Below, in pieces: positions 23,097 through 34,879 of a stretch of DNA of 64,000 nucleotides. The notes under the pieces are model-generated. The model made no database searches. It was not told the DNA's origin and saw nothing but the letters and a program-made list of their open reading frames with translations. This DNA is from Euryodendron excelsum (lineage: Eukaryota; Streptophyta; Magnoliopsida; Ericales; Pentaphylacaceae): contig CM065385.1 in NCBI GenBank assembly GCA_033060915.1, positions 13,452,501 to 13,516,500 on the forward strand. The letters are read 5' to 3'. The position numbers were made by a program, and so were the translations under genes. The stretch's first letter is position 1. Each line of letters starts with the position of its first letter.

Positions 23097-24149
23097 ATGG
23101 AGTCACTCACACTCGATGCCTTAACTCTGCTACTAGCAAAAGCGAGAGGAGTCAGACACAGGATGGCTAAAATGGAAGGCATGCTCTCTTCACTCTTACC
23201 CCGTGTGACCCATGAGCAGGCAGATTCCTCGCAGGCCCAGACCTATGAGGGACAAAAAAGGATGAAGAGGGAAGACCAAGATCACACCCCGACCATTGTT
23301 CACCGACAACCTCCACAGGCCATTTATCGTATTCCTGCATCTCTCAAGCCGACCTTTAACCAAACCCCTGAATCCTATAGTCTGTCCTATGAGTGCCAAT
23401 CCTATTTGCTTAGCCGTGACACCGGAAATTGTCCCACTTTAAAACATAAAACCTGAAGCTCCTCCAATTGCACTAGCCCAACAGTTGTTGCACCAGAATT
23501 GGATCCCTGCCCTTCTAGGCCATTTAGGACATCGAGACGAATGACACCAAAAGATTGACTTTTCACTAAACTCGCTTGTACACAAACCAAAGCTTACTTC
23601 AGTCTCCTAGCCGCTGAATATCTGAAACCTATACCCCTTCGACCTCGTCCTAATCGCCTGCCACCTCATTTTAACCCAAAAGCAAACTATGAGTACCATT
23701 CAGGCGGCTAGGGATATGACTCCAGAGAATGTTGGACCCTCAAACATAAGATTCAGGATTTGATAGATAACAAAATTATCAGCTTACGACCAGTGAATCC
23801 TCCTCTGAAAGCCACTACGAACTCCTCACTAGACCCCACTGTTAATGTCATTATAAAATTTGGTAACAATAAGGTTTGGTTCGCCTCATGCCAAGAGATA
23901 TATTCCAAGGACGGGGAGGAAATGGAATGCGAAGATGTAGAGCAATGTCATGCCTGGTTGAGTTGCAACCCTGATAAGGAGCCAGTCCCTGAAAATGAAT
24001 TCGTAGGTGAATCCGCCAAGAAGGTTGACCAGCAGGTGTTCGAACCATTTGATAAGAATCCGCCACTATGTGTATCTGAGGAATACCGAGACACGGCCAG
24101 ACGCTAGAACAGAAAACCTTGAGCTCGATCTATTAAGCTGGAAGAAGGC
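23097..24149 (+). pseudogene. gag remnant of element A (TAT/Ogre-like, broken and shortened)
   Basis: One frame runs from an ATG at 23097 through this stretch and, across solo LTR B, into 29061-29258. Recognisable C-terminal gag blocks are AEYLKPIPLRPRPNR (near 23613-23657) and YEYHSGG*GYDSRECWTLKH followed by KIQDLIDNKIISLRP (23685-23800). They match the degenerate zinc-knuckle region of TAT gag, where the first Cys is Tyr here. In-frame stops lie at about 23454, 23550, 23709, 24105 and 24120. The central capsid-like domain normally present in gag is absent, so the region between the MESLTLDALT start and the C-terminus was deleted before or after insertion. The family call is by motif; the exact start is uncertain. 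Confidence 0.65.
24145..24149. repeat. target-site duplication of solo LTR B
   Basis: AAGGC here and AAGGT at 29059-29063, one C/T difference. Confidence 0.75.
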
Positions 24150-27100
24150 TGTTGCGCCCAGATTTTTCGCACTCGAGGAATACTCACACAAGCGGGAAAA
24201 ATGTTGTACTCTCTCGTTAGAACTCACCCTCCTAGAAGAATGAGTGCGACTAGGTTTGAATTGAAAATTGATTTGAATAAAGGGCTTTTGAAAAAGATTT
24301 GGAGTCGCCACCTAACTTGATTAAGGTGAGTTAGGTCACCTAAAAACTAAGAATAATCCAAAGACTACACTTAGGATTTTTGGAAAAGGTTTTTGAAAAT
24401 ATCATCTCAAGAGAGGGTTTTTAAGAAAAACAGGTTTTTTGGCAACCTTTGGAAAACATTTAGCCCTTTTTGAAAAATAACTCCTCTTGGTCTTTGAAAA
24501 CAGTGATCTAGGTTCGGAGGTTGGTTACGTGTAGGGAGGACGCACTAAGACATCACCGTACCCCGTCTTTTCGGTACCTACATGTCAATCTACCCTAGAT
24601 TTACCTATGAGAGTCTTTAACTAACTAATGTTCAATCCCATCCACTTTAGAAAACGATTTTTAGAAAAACATGATGCATGATATGCAAGTGTAAGAAGAA
24701 GATTTGATTTGAAAATAGATTCAGGAATAGAAGAATTTGATTTGATTTTAGAAAAGAGATTTGAAAGGATAGATTTGAAATTGAAATTGAAAAGAGATTT
24801 GAGAAAAGGGATTTGAAAATAGAAATTTAAAATTGGAAGTTTGAAAATAGATTGGAGATTTGAAAAGATTGGGGAATTTGAGATTTGAAAAATATGGAGG
24901 AATTTGAAATTTGAAAGAAGTTGTGACCGCACCCATGAGGGTTGCCTACGTATCCTTTTGGAGGAATCAGGTCAGTCGTAGTTCGGACAAGAGTCCGATA
25001 GAAAATAGAATGTTTGATTTGAGAAAGGAGTTGAATTGGAATTTGGATTTGATTTGGACTTAGAATAGAATATTGAAGATTGGAATTTAGAATTTTGAAA
25101 TTGAAAAGGTTGAATTTTGATTTGGAAAGATAGAACTTGGAAGAAAGATTTAGACTTGTTTTGGAAAGACAAAGGTTTAGGAAAGACTCGAGAGTTTAAG
25201 AAAGATTAGATTTAGGAAAGGTTCAAATTAGGAAAGGTCCGATTTAGGAGAATTTTGAATTAGGAAAGTTTTCAAATTAGGAGAGTTTCAAAATTAGGAA
25301 AGTGTTATTTTAGGAAAGTTTTGATTTAGGAAAGTTTCAACTTAGGAAAGTTTTGGAATTAGGAAAGTTTCAACTTAGGAAAGTTTTGAATTAAGAAAGT
25401 TTTTGGAATTTGGAATGTTTTGAAATAGGGAAGTTTTGAAAGTTGAAAAGTTTAGAAAACAAGGAAGTTTTGAAAATAAGAAAGTTTTGAGTTTAGAAAA
25501 TTTTGAAATTTGGAAAGATTGGAAATTTAGAAAGTTTAAGATTTAGAAAGTTTTAGAGTTTGAATTTTAGAAAACCTCGAGATTAGGAAAGGTTTGAAAA
25601 CTTAGATTTGGAAAGTTAAGATATGGAAAGGGGTAGAGTTAGGAAAGATGTGGAAGTTGAATTTTAAAATTTAGGAAAGATTTTTATGTGCAAGTTTTGG
25701 AAACTTAAGATTTTGGAAAGGAGAAGTTTAGGAAGGATTTGAACTAGGAAAGATTTGGATTAGGAAGTAATTGGATTTTATTTCTAAAAGAGAAGGTTTG
25801 ATTTTGTTTCTAAAAACGGAGGATAGGATCTAGTTTCCTAAACGGGAGATTGGGTTTGGTTTCCTAAAGGGGAAGATTGGATTTGACAAGGATTTGGAAA
25901 GGGAAAGTTTTAAAAACCCTAGATTTGAAAGGCTATAGTTTTGACGAAGAAAAGAAGTTTTGGAAATATGTAATTTTGATGTAGAAAACAAGGGGTTTTG
26001 GAAACCTAGGTTTTAAGGCAAGTTTGAAAACCGTGTTTTTGGAAAGAAAATTAGGGTTTCCTAATTGTGGGTTCTAAGGCTTGACTTGGACTCTAAGGAA
26101 AGAGTTTTTGGAAAGTGTGTTTTTGAAAACAAAGATTTTTAGAAGGAATCTTAGGGAGGAGTTTCTAGAGGGAAGATTTTGGAAAGAGAGTTTTTTAGAA
26201 AGATTTTTGGAAGAAGATTGTTAGAGAGAGTTTTTGGAAAGATTTTTAGGGAGCATTTTCTAAGAAGGAAACCTAGGGAGTGTTTTTAGGAAAATGGATT
26301 TTGAAGAGAGTATTTTGGAAAGAAGTTGGAAAATGGAGTTTTGAAAAATAGACTTTTGGAAGGAGTTTTTGAAAACAACTTTGGACATGAGAGTTTTAGG
26401 AAAATATGTTGAAAAAAAGATTTTTAGGAAGAGAGACTTTTTGAAAAGAAAAGTTTTTAGAATGTATAAAAACATCTCACTTTCCTAAAGCGATTCTAAC
26501 CATAAGAAGGTTAGAACCACTTTAGGAAAATAGTTTTGAAAATAACAAGATTTGAAAATATGAACCATGAAAGTCACTTTAAATTTAACACTTTCCTAAA
26601 GCAATCCTAACCATGAAAAAGCTAGAATCACCCTACGATTATGATTTTGAAAAAGAGGATTTTGATGCAATTTTGAAAATGAGTTTGAAAAAGATTTTGA
26701 AAACGAGTTTGAAAACGATTTTTGGAAGATGCATGATCATGATATGCACAATGCAATTTTGGGGGTTATGAACATACAAGGTTAAGGCTTCACCACATAA
26801 TTAAGGCGGCCGGACTCACGCGATCTCCGATTAGCCTAAAGGAAAGCCCCCGACACGGTGACCCTTCGATAGTCTAATTCTACACATGGACCGGGAGTCC
26901 CCTTATTTCAAGCATGCAAAGAAAGGGGGGGAAAGAGTGGGGGATTAAAATAGAGAAAACCCAAGTGGGTTAGGAGAGAGAAGAGAGAGGGGGGAGTGCA
27001 GAAATTTAAATAGAAAACCTACCTTGTATCTTGTTTATTTTACGCGCCTTGCTTTCTTCGGTCTTCGCTTCACTTCAATCTTGATCTTTGTCTTTAATCT

Positions 27101-27328
27101 TCAGGAGTTGTCTTCAATCTTCAAACTTTATATTGCAGCTCTTCAAGTCTTCAAAGGAGGGTTGGAGGCTAGTGTATAAGTGTATGGAGGGGTGTATGAG
27201 TGTATAGGAGGCTAGGGTTTGGAAAACCTAGGGAAGCTAGGGTTTAGGGAGTGCACGAGCTCTGAATATCGAAATATATGATTTTTAGACTGAGTTTGCA
27301 GACCTCCTTCACGCTGAAAGAGGCTTTG

Positions 27329-27336
27329 TATTTATA
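27329..27336 (-). promoter_or_regulatory. TATA box of solo LTR B
   Basis: TATTTATA as printed (TATAAATA on the minus strand), between the palindromic motifs and the leader. Confidence 0.6.
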
Positions 27337-27689
27337 GAGGTAGGACAGACCTGGCGCCTGTTGTAGTGGCACTAGGGTAAAATTGCTCTTGGCACCACTA
27401 CTAGTGGTGCCAGCCAGTTAGGAAATTTTCTAAGTCGCAAGCAATGTATCTTTGACTAGATTTGGGTGCCTATACTAGTGACTACCATGCAATTTTTAGC
27501 CTGGCTTCACTAGGAGTGACTCCGGAAAGTCTGGGAATGAGTTTGAGAGACCGAGAATAACCTGGAAGGCTGAAAAAGAGTAGGAACACTTAAAACAGTG
27601 TCCTGGATGTATTTGACTTGAAAAATGAGGATAGGATGTGTCGGAAGGGTTGACCGGGCCTTTAGGGGCAAAACGGTCAATCAGATCGG

Positions 27690-28300
27690 GAAGCTACCGG
27701 GACGGACTTGGACTATCCCGAAAGAAGACTTAATATTTGGAAACATTATTTAGAATGTTCCCAAAGATTGCCGGTTTGATTCCCAGAGCCGGTGTGGTCA
27801 GAAAAGGTGACCGGCCCTCCAAGGGCAAAACGGTCATTTTGCACCGAGTTTACTGGAACTGACTCGGAATGATCCAGAAAGATAAAGAAGGGTTGAGAAT
27901 ACTATAAGGAGCAATCTCAGGAGGCTACCGGTTTGATACCTAGAGGCAGTGTGGTTGGAAAAGGAGACCGGCCCACTAGGGGCAAAACGGTCATTTTGTA
28001 CCAGGTTTGTCGGAACTGACTCGGAATGATCCGGAAAGGTAGAGGAAGGTTGAGAATACTGTAGGAAGTATTCCCAGGATGTTACTAGTTTGATACCCAG
28101 AGCCGGTGTGGTCGGAAAAGGAGACCGGCCCACTAGGGGCAAAACGGTCATTTTATACCGGGTTTGCCAGAGTTGACTCGGAATGATCTGAAAAGATAAA
28201 GAAAGGTCGGGAATACTCTAAGAAGTATTCTCGGGAGGTTACCAGTTTGATACCTAGAGCCGGTGTGGTTCCTAGGGCGTTTGGATACCTAGGGGCAAAA
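27690..28300 (-). repeat. 157-bp tandem repeat in U3 of LTR B, about 4 copies
   Basis: The anchor GTGTGGT recurs at 27792, 27949, 28106 and 28263, exactly 157 bp apart each time. Each unit holds the 'ggtttgatacc(c/t)agagccgg' and 'ggcaaaacggtcattttg' blocks. Confidence 0.9.
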
Positions 28301-28495
28301 TGGTCATCTTGACCTAAAACTCTCGAAAAAGGCCCAAGGGGTAGTTTGGTCATTTTTCACCTGAAGTGGGCTAGCACGCACCGATGTTGACCTGGGTTTT
28401 GAGTGTTTCTGTCCGCCACTCTGACGGCTGTGATGTTTGCGAGTATTTCCGCTACTCTAACGATTGTGATGTTTGCGAGTATTTCCGCTACTCGG

Positions 28496-28860
28496 ACCGT
28501 CTCGAGGAATAAACTATCTTGAGAGAGGGATTGAAAAGGGGACTTACCATCTTTGGAAAAACGTGCCTAATTTGGAACCGTCTCGAGGAATAAACTGTCT
28601 CGAGATAGGGTTTGGAAAGGGGACTTACCATCATTGGAAAGATGTGCCTGATTTTGAACCGTCTCAAGGAATAAACTGTCTCGAGAGAGAGATTGGAAAT
28701 GAGACTTACCATCTTCAGAAACACGTGCCTGATTTGGAACCGTCTCGAGGAATAAACTGTCTCGAGAGAGGGGTTGGAAAGGTGACTTACCGTCTTCGGA
28801 AAGACGTACCTGATTTGGAACTGTCTCGATGAATAAGCTGTCTCGAGAGAGGGGTTGGAG
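28496..28860 (-). repeat. 81-bp minisatellite in U3 of LTR B, about 4.5 copies
   Basis: GAACCGTCTCGAGGAATAAA-type blocks recur every 81 bp (about 28496, 28577, 28657, 28738, 28819). The 81-bp length keeps frames open on both strands (28473-28832 and 28488-28724), but these ORFs are repeat artefacts. Confidence 0.88.
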
Positions 28861-29058
28861 TTGGAATTGGAAAAGACAATGCCCCTAAGGGCATTTTGGT
28901 CATTTTGCCTCTATTTGGGCCTGGCGGGCCCTCGAGGCGATGGATAGACGGGATTTGGACTTAGAGAGTCAATTTCGGTTGGAATATGCCCATATTGACT
29001 TGAGTACAAGTCTGGACGAAGTGTAGACTGCCGAGCAGTAAAAAATGGGGTGCTTACA

Positions 29059-29258
29059 AAGGTAAGCTACCCAACTGGTTTATTGAAGAAACTAAGGAGC
29101 AAACAAAGGAAGGCAAGTCGGTCAAGAAAACTGACAATTACATTATGGCTGCCAACTCACTTGGAACTTTGAAAGAAGCATCTACTTGCCTTGCCTTGGC
29201 TGAAGATCTCAACCATGGATGGAATATTGATATGGGCATTGTCCTAAGGCCTTACTGA
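29059..29258 (+). pseudogene. gag C-terminal end of element A, after solo LTR B
   Basis: The frame of the gag remnant continues in phase from the target duplication: EEGKLPNWFIEETKEQTKEG ... DLNHGWNIDMGIVLRPY and a stop at 29256-29258. The downstream element has a comparable end near 55880-55905 ('cttgatcccaaaaccctattaa'). I do not recognise a domain in these 65 residues. Placement by phase and by comparison with the second element supports it being the end of the short gag-like frame. Confidence 0.5.
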
Positions 29259-29553
29259 AATAGGAATCCCTTCAAAAGTGTACAAGAGAGAGGTGTTTTC
29301 ACCCACCTTCTTTCTATCCCTTTTATATTTTTGTTCTTAAATTAATATCTGCACTTCTTTTTCTTTAAACAGAACTATATGCTTTCCACTAGTATATTGA
29401 AATGATTAAGGCTTTTTATTCATTGTTGTTGCCTTCTTTTCTTTTGTGAATGGTAACTATTTTCTACGCAAGGGGCATGATTTATCTTATGGAATGATTT
29501 GACTTGAAGGGATGATAGCATGAGTTAACCACTTGCCAAATGATCAGCTTTCT

Positions 29554-29584
<31 letters not shown>

Positions 29585-31218
29585 AAGGAGGAGTGAGGAA
29601 ACTACCCAGAGGCAACACTTGCAAGACAGCAAAGCTAAACGATGTGTGGCCAGACTAATCAAGATGAAGAGGAGCCACCTTTCATTTCCCTATGTAAAAG
29701 AAAAAGTGTTTATATTCCCTTTGCTTAGCCCCTAGTGCCTCACATCAAACGAAGTTTTTCTTGTCAACCCCGATCCAAGAGTGTCCTCCCCATACTGGGG
29801 CAAACAATAGTTGAGAACTCTAGGAATGGTATCCACCTCCATCGTGCTAAGGTAGCATTGAAGGCTCTATGGACCAAGCAATCAAGTTCAAAGTGAAGAG
29901 ATGCCCTCATTTCATTCCCCATACAGTAAAAAATAACCCCTTGTCAAACCTGTTGAGCCATTTATCTGTTTCGAGAAAACCCTAACCTAGGGATCACAGC
30001 CCACATTAAGTTAGATTGAGCTGCTAAGGAAAAGGTCTAAGGAAAAAAGGGTGGTAGAATTGTTTATTTCATAAAAGGAAAGGAAAGAGATGAAAAGGGA
30101 AAAGAAAAGTAAGGAAAAGAGTTGCCAAGGGCCGAAAGGCTAAAAAAAAGAAAAGGCCCTAAAGTAAACCATGATTGTGCCATCTTGAAAAACATAATAG
30201 AAGGGCCAAGAGAGAAGAAAATCATATGTATACAGAAAGGGCGAAAGAAAGGAGGTATTTTCACCCTGAGAAGTACATAGTAAGAGCAATGAGGAAATTA
30301 AAGGTGATCTTAGGTTACAAGGAAACCCAGTAGAAACAATAGGTTCGAGCCTTTATCCTTTCTTGCAAAACCCTGAAACCATGGCCTACATTACAACCTT
30401 ACTAAAATCTACTCTGATTGAAAATAGATTGCTTGATCTAAATGAGTTAGACACGCTGTCGAAGCCAAGAAAGGATGCTCACCCTACTGGAAGAAAAATA
30501 GTCAAGGATGGCATGGATCTAAACCATATTGAAAAAAACATCGAATTTGAGCCTATATATCCCGTTGTTTCAAAAACCCTATAACCTAGCCTACATTACG
30601 ATCTTAGAACAAAGTCTCCTCAGATTGAAGGACTGGCCACCTATCGCTGTACTAAAGGTCATGTAAGTTGTTGCTAAAACCCCGAGAGTTGAGAGTTTCA
30701 GCCCACGAACCCTATACACTAACCCAGAGGCAGAGTGTTGGAGGCGGTTAAAAGGTTAAGAAAGGTACGAAATACTATCATCTAGCAAAGGTGAGGTTGA
30801 GTCGAAGGAGCAGCCAGGCCCCTCGAAAAGGAAGGAGTTACCATTCTGAAGATTACAAGTTCGACAGCACCCCTTGTCATTCTGTTAGCTAATATATTCC
30901 TAATATGTGCATAAATTTTCAAAAAAAAATAAAAGAAGGGCATGAGCTTTGCATACATAGGATAAAACTCCCTGTAGAAACAGAAGTCACCCACACAATT
31001 TAATACCAACTTATGTAATAAATACACAGCATCATCATCCATCACATGCATCTGATCATATAAAAATCATAAATATCTTTGCATGTCCATGCATTTAACT
31101 AGCTAGGTCATAAAATGTCTGTCTCTATGCAAAATTTACAAAAATAAAGTTGTCTAACATAAATACATCTGAGGGATAAGGGAAAAAAGAAGATCAGAGT
31201 CTCCGTAAGGGGCATCTA
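29259..31218 (+). other. non-coding middle of element A
   Basis: Positions 29259-29970 align by eye with 55905-56623 of the downstream element (GACTTGAAGG(G)ATGA(G)ATAGCATG, GAGGCAACACTTG, CCCCTTGCT(C/T)AGCCC). Two copies of a 'ttcgagcct..atc..aaaaccct..aaccatggcctacattac' block lie about 210 bp apart (about 30340 and 30548). The 73-codon ORF 30363-30584 spans one of them and is not recognised. No pol motif is present. Confidence 0.55.
29554..29581. repeat. (GA)n microsatellite
   Basis: About 14 uninterrupted GA dinucleotides. The equivalent position of the downstream element (about 56205) has only a few GA-rich bases, so it arose after the copies separated. Confidence 0.9.
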
Positions 31219-31305
31219 TCAAAGGTCAAAGTCAATGTCATCTAGATCGAAATCCCTGAAGCCTGGATCTGGAGGAGGTGGATAACTACTAGAAGCACCC
31301 GCATC

Positions 31306-31393
31306 CTGCGAAGAAGACAAAGCCGAAATCAGCCACATGAAAGAATAACTAAACAACAGCAAAGCTAAAAGAAGGAAGGAAAAGACAGCATAC
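31306..31393 (-). other. predicted intron of the PMD gene
   Basis: The minus strand reads GGCGGG/GTATGCTGTC ... CTTCTTCGCAG/GATGCG, 88 nt, T-rich with TTTAGTTATTC as a possible branch site. Removing it joins the frames without a shift (AEMGGGG to DAGASSSYPPPP). Reading through it instead gives a false membrane-like peptide. Confidence 0.65.
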
Positions 31394-32318
31394 CCCGCCA
31401 CCTCCCATCTCGGCTAACCAAGTCGTCAAGGAAGCTGCCTCTATCTGATAATGATCTCGCTCCATCTGGTATCGATCCCTTTGGTCCCTCACAGCAGCAA
31501 ACTCAGCCTGGGGCATGTACATCCCAGCACGACGCCACAAGTCAACCACCTCCTGGCTTACAGCGTATCCGCCGACTACTACCTCAAACCGGGTGAAGGC
31601 GCCAATAGAATGAGCCTCGAAGTGCACAGCATAGTCCGTATCCGGAGGAAGCAAGAACTCGACACCTGGCTGGCGCTCCTGATAGGGGATAGGCACTCCA
31701 GCCACTAAAGCTTTAAACATATGCTCTGGTAGAGCTCCTGCTAATCTGAACTCCTCATGAAACTGCTGCCAGTGTCGCTCTCCTAGATAGGACTCCCAAG
31801 TATTGTCACTAAGAAAAGCAGCCCTCGACAGGGACAAAAGGACCACGTACCGCACCATCTCATAATGAACTGACCCGATAAAGGGCCGCCAAGTCATATC
31901 CCTTGCCTTAATCAACTCCAGGTTCGCCTGTAGCGTCATGAAGTCAGCAATCTCCAATCACTGAGCTACTCAGTCACGAGCCCACCTCAAAGCACGAGGA
32001 TAAAGGCCATTCTCAATAACCGTGGAGCAACGAACAGGTAGGTACTCATAACTCCACCAGACAAGAAAAGGCTAGAAGCTAGTCATGCTGCCCCAACGAG
32101 AAGAAGTATGGACCCGCATCAAACAAAGGAAGCAGCCAAAGGAGAAGGACCTCCATCCCAGCACAGATAAAGTCCCAAGATTAACTACTATGCTCACCAA
32201 ACAAAAAGGCACAAGCGACTTGTTATTGTTGCAGAAGCAGCTGAAAATGATATACAGGACAAGTCACTGTCTCATGATGTCGCGCCGAGCAGGGGATGAC
32301 TCAACAGCAAAGGTACTG

Positions 32319-32323
32319 TCATC
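32319..32323. repeat. target-site duplication of solo LTR C
   Basis: TCATC here and TCATC at 37530-37534, a perfect 5-bp match. Confidence 0.9.
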
Positions 32324-34879
32324 TGTCGCGCCCAGATTTTTCGCACTCGAGGAATATTCACCCAAGTGGGAAAAATGTTGTACTCTCTCGTTAGAACTCA
32401 CCCTCCTAGAAGAATGAGTGCGACTAAGTTTGAATTGAAAAATTGATTTTGAATAAAGGGCTTTTCAAAAAAATTCGGAGTCGCCACCTAACTTGATTAA
32501 GGTGAGTGAGGTCACCTAAAAACTAAGCATAGTCCGAAAACTACACTTAGGGTTTTGAAAAACGATTTTAAAAATATCTCCTCAAGAGAGGGTTTTTAGG
32601 AAAACAAGTTATTTGGCAACCTTTGGAAAATATTTAGCCCTTTTTAGAAAAATAACTTCGTTTTGGTCTTTGAAATCAGTGATCTAGGTTCGGAGGTTGG
32701 TTACGTGTAGGGAAGACACACTAAGCTATCACCCTACCCCGCCCTTTCGGTACCTACATGTCAATCTACCCTAGATTTACCTATGAGAGTCTTTAATTAA
32801 CTATAGTTCAATCCCATTCACTTTGAAAAACAATGTTTAAAAAAAAGAAATTAACATGATGCATGATACGCAAGTGCAAGATAAGAGAGAATTGAAAAAT
32901 AGATTTTGGAAAAAGATTGATTTGATTTGAAAATAGATTTGAAGAAATAAAATTGAAATTGAAAAGTATGAAAATTTGGAAATAGAAATTTAAAAATAGA
33001 AAGTTTGAAAGTAGATGGGAATTTGAGATTTGAAAAGATTTTGAAAACCGCACCCATGAGGGTGGAATTGAAAGTTTGAAAAGTATTGTGACTGCACCTA
33101 CGAAGGTTGCCTACATATCCCTTTGGGGGAATCAGGTCAGTCGTAGTTCGGACCGGAGTCCGATTGAAAATAGAAGAGTGGATTGAAGAAAGAACTTGAA
33201 TTGGACATTGAATTTGATTTGAAATTAGAAAAGGAGATTTGAAATTGGAATTGAGAGGATTGGACTTGCTTTGGAAAGATTGATTTTGGAAAGACTTGGT
33301 TTTGGGAAGAAGGAGGTTTAGGAAACCTAGACTTGAGATTAAGAAAGATTGGATTGGAATATTGGATTTGGAAGATTTGGAAAGATTTGGAAACTTGGAA
33401 TTTAGGAAAGATTTGGATTAGGAAAGTTTCGAATTAGGAAAATGTTATTTTTAGAAAGTTTCATTTTTGGAAAGTTTTAGGTTTAGGAAAGTTTCAACTT
33501 AGGAAAGTTTTGAATTAGGAAAGTTTTCAAATTAGGAGAGTTTTGAATTTAGAAATGTTTGAAAAAGGGAAGTTTTGATTTTGAAAAGTTTTGAAAACAA
33601 GGAAGTTTTGAAAATAAGAAAGTTTCGTTTTAGGAAATGTTTGAAAAAGGAAAGTTTTCAATTTAGGAAATGTTTGAATTAAGAAAGTTTTGAGTTTAGA
33701 AAAGTCTTAGATTTGGAAAGATTTGAAGTTTAAGAAAGTTTAGAATTTAGAAAGTTTTTAGGTTTAGAAAGATTTAACTTAAGAAGGTTTCAAATTTAGA
33801 AAGTTTTGAATTTGGAAAGATTTGATATTTAGAAAGTTTAAGATTTAGAAAGTTTTAGAGTTTTAGAAAATCTTGAGATTAGGAAAGGTTTGAGTTTAGG
33901 AAAGATTTCAAAGCTTGGATTTGAAAAAGATTTTGGAAAGGGGTAGAATTAGGAAAGGGTTGAATTAGGAAAGATTTGAAAGTTGAGTTTTAAAACTTAG
34001 GAAAGATTCTTATGTTCAAGTTTTTGGAAACTTAAGATTTAGGAAAGTGGAAGTTTAGGAAGGATTTGAATTAGGAAGAGATTGGATTTTGTTTCTAAAA
34101 GAGAAAGGTTGGATTTTGTTTCCAAAAACGGAGGACGGGATCTAGTTTCCTAAACGGGGAGATTTGATTCGGTTTCCTAAAGGGAAAATATGATTTGGCA
34201 AGGATTTGGAAAAAGAGATTCTAGAAACCCTAGATTTGGAAAATTATAATTTTGACGTATAATAGAGGTTTTGGAAACATGTATAGTTTGGATGTGAAAA
34301 TAAGAGATTTTGGAAACCTAGGTTTGGGGCAAAGTTTGAAAATCATGTTTTTGGAAATAAAATTAGGGTTTCCTAATCGTGGGTTCTAGGGCTTGATTTG
34401 GGGCTCTAAGGAGAGAGTTTTTAGAAAGTGTGTTTTTAGAAACGAAGGTTTTCTAGAAGGGAATCCTAGGAAAGAGTTTTTGGAAAGTGTGTTTGAAGAG
34501 GGAGTTTTTGGAAAAAGATTTTAATGAGAAGGAGTTTTGGAAAGTGTGTTTTTAGAAACGTAAATTTTGGAAGGAAAATCCTAGAGGGGAATTTCTAGAA
34601 GGAAAATTTTGGAAAAGAGAGTTTTTGGAAAGATTTTTAGGAGAGATTTTTTTAGGAAGGTGAATCTAGGGAGTATTTTTAGAAAGTGAATTTTGAGGAA
34701 AAGATTTTGGAGAGGAGTTGGAAAAGAGAGTTTTGAAAAATAGATTTTGGAAGGGAGTTTTTGAAAACAATTTTGAGGAGGAGAGTTTTGGGAAAGTATG
34801 TTGAAAAAGAGATTTTTAGGAAGAGATTTTTGAAAAGAGAGAGAGTTTTGGAAAGTATAAAAATGTCTCACTTCCCTAA

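Larger units (their letters stand above)
24150..29058 (-). mobile_element. solo LTR B (TAT/Ogre-like), inserted in gag of A
   Basis: A complete LTR of 4,909 bp on the minus strand: starts TGTAAGCACC at 29058 and ends GGGCGCAACA at 24150. Flanked by AAGGC/AAGGT. No internal sequence adjoins either end, and the gag frame of A resumes in phase on the far side, so this is a solo LTR left by LTR-LTR recombination. Holds four 157-bp U3 repeats, an 81-bp minisatellite and a TATA box at 27329-27336. The GGCGCC palindrome is present as GGCACC/GGTGCC. Confidence 0.9.
31219..32323 (-). pseudogene. plant mobile domain (PMD) gene, 3' part, antisense in element A
   Basis: The minus-strand frame reads WWSYEYLPVRCSTVIENG, YPRALRWARD, then two stops where CGA (Arg) would fit, then LEIADFMTLQANLELIKARD, MTWRPFIGSVHYEMVRYVVL and NTWESYLGERHWQQF. 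This is the W..P(Y/F) ... LGER(V)W.QF type C-terminus of plant mobile domain proteins. A charged coiled-coil-like stretch (EFAAVRDQRDRYQMERDHYQ) follows. An 88-bp intron (31393 down to 31306) with GTATGC...TTCGCAG joins in phase to exon 31305-31219, which ends DPGFRDFDLDDIDFDL and a stop. PMD proteins occur as host silencing factors (the MAIN/MAIL1 group) and inside transposons. Upstream (32080-32323) the frame is broken and may hold another intron. Confidence 0.72.

Noticed and set aside
28473..28832. Repetitive 119-residue protein
   Set aside because: It is exactly the 81-bp U3 minisatellite, open on both strands because 81 is divisible by three.
24150..29058. LTR B as the 5' or 3' LTR of a minus-strand element
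   Set aside because: No primer binding site or polypurine tract adjoins either end, and the gag frame of A continues across the AAGG(C/T) duplication; it is solo.
31219..31401. Small membrane-like protein on the minus strand (hydrophobic FLLLALLLFSYSF stretch)
   Set aside because: The hydrophobic part is translated intron; splicing GTATGC...GCAG removes it and joins the PMD frames in phase.
31349..31957. Intact 202-residue host gene on the minus strand
   Set aside because: It is the inner part of a PMD reading frame with stops just upstream, a missing first half moved by a solo LTR, and its last 14 residues read from an intron.
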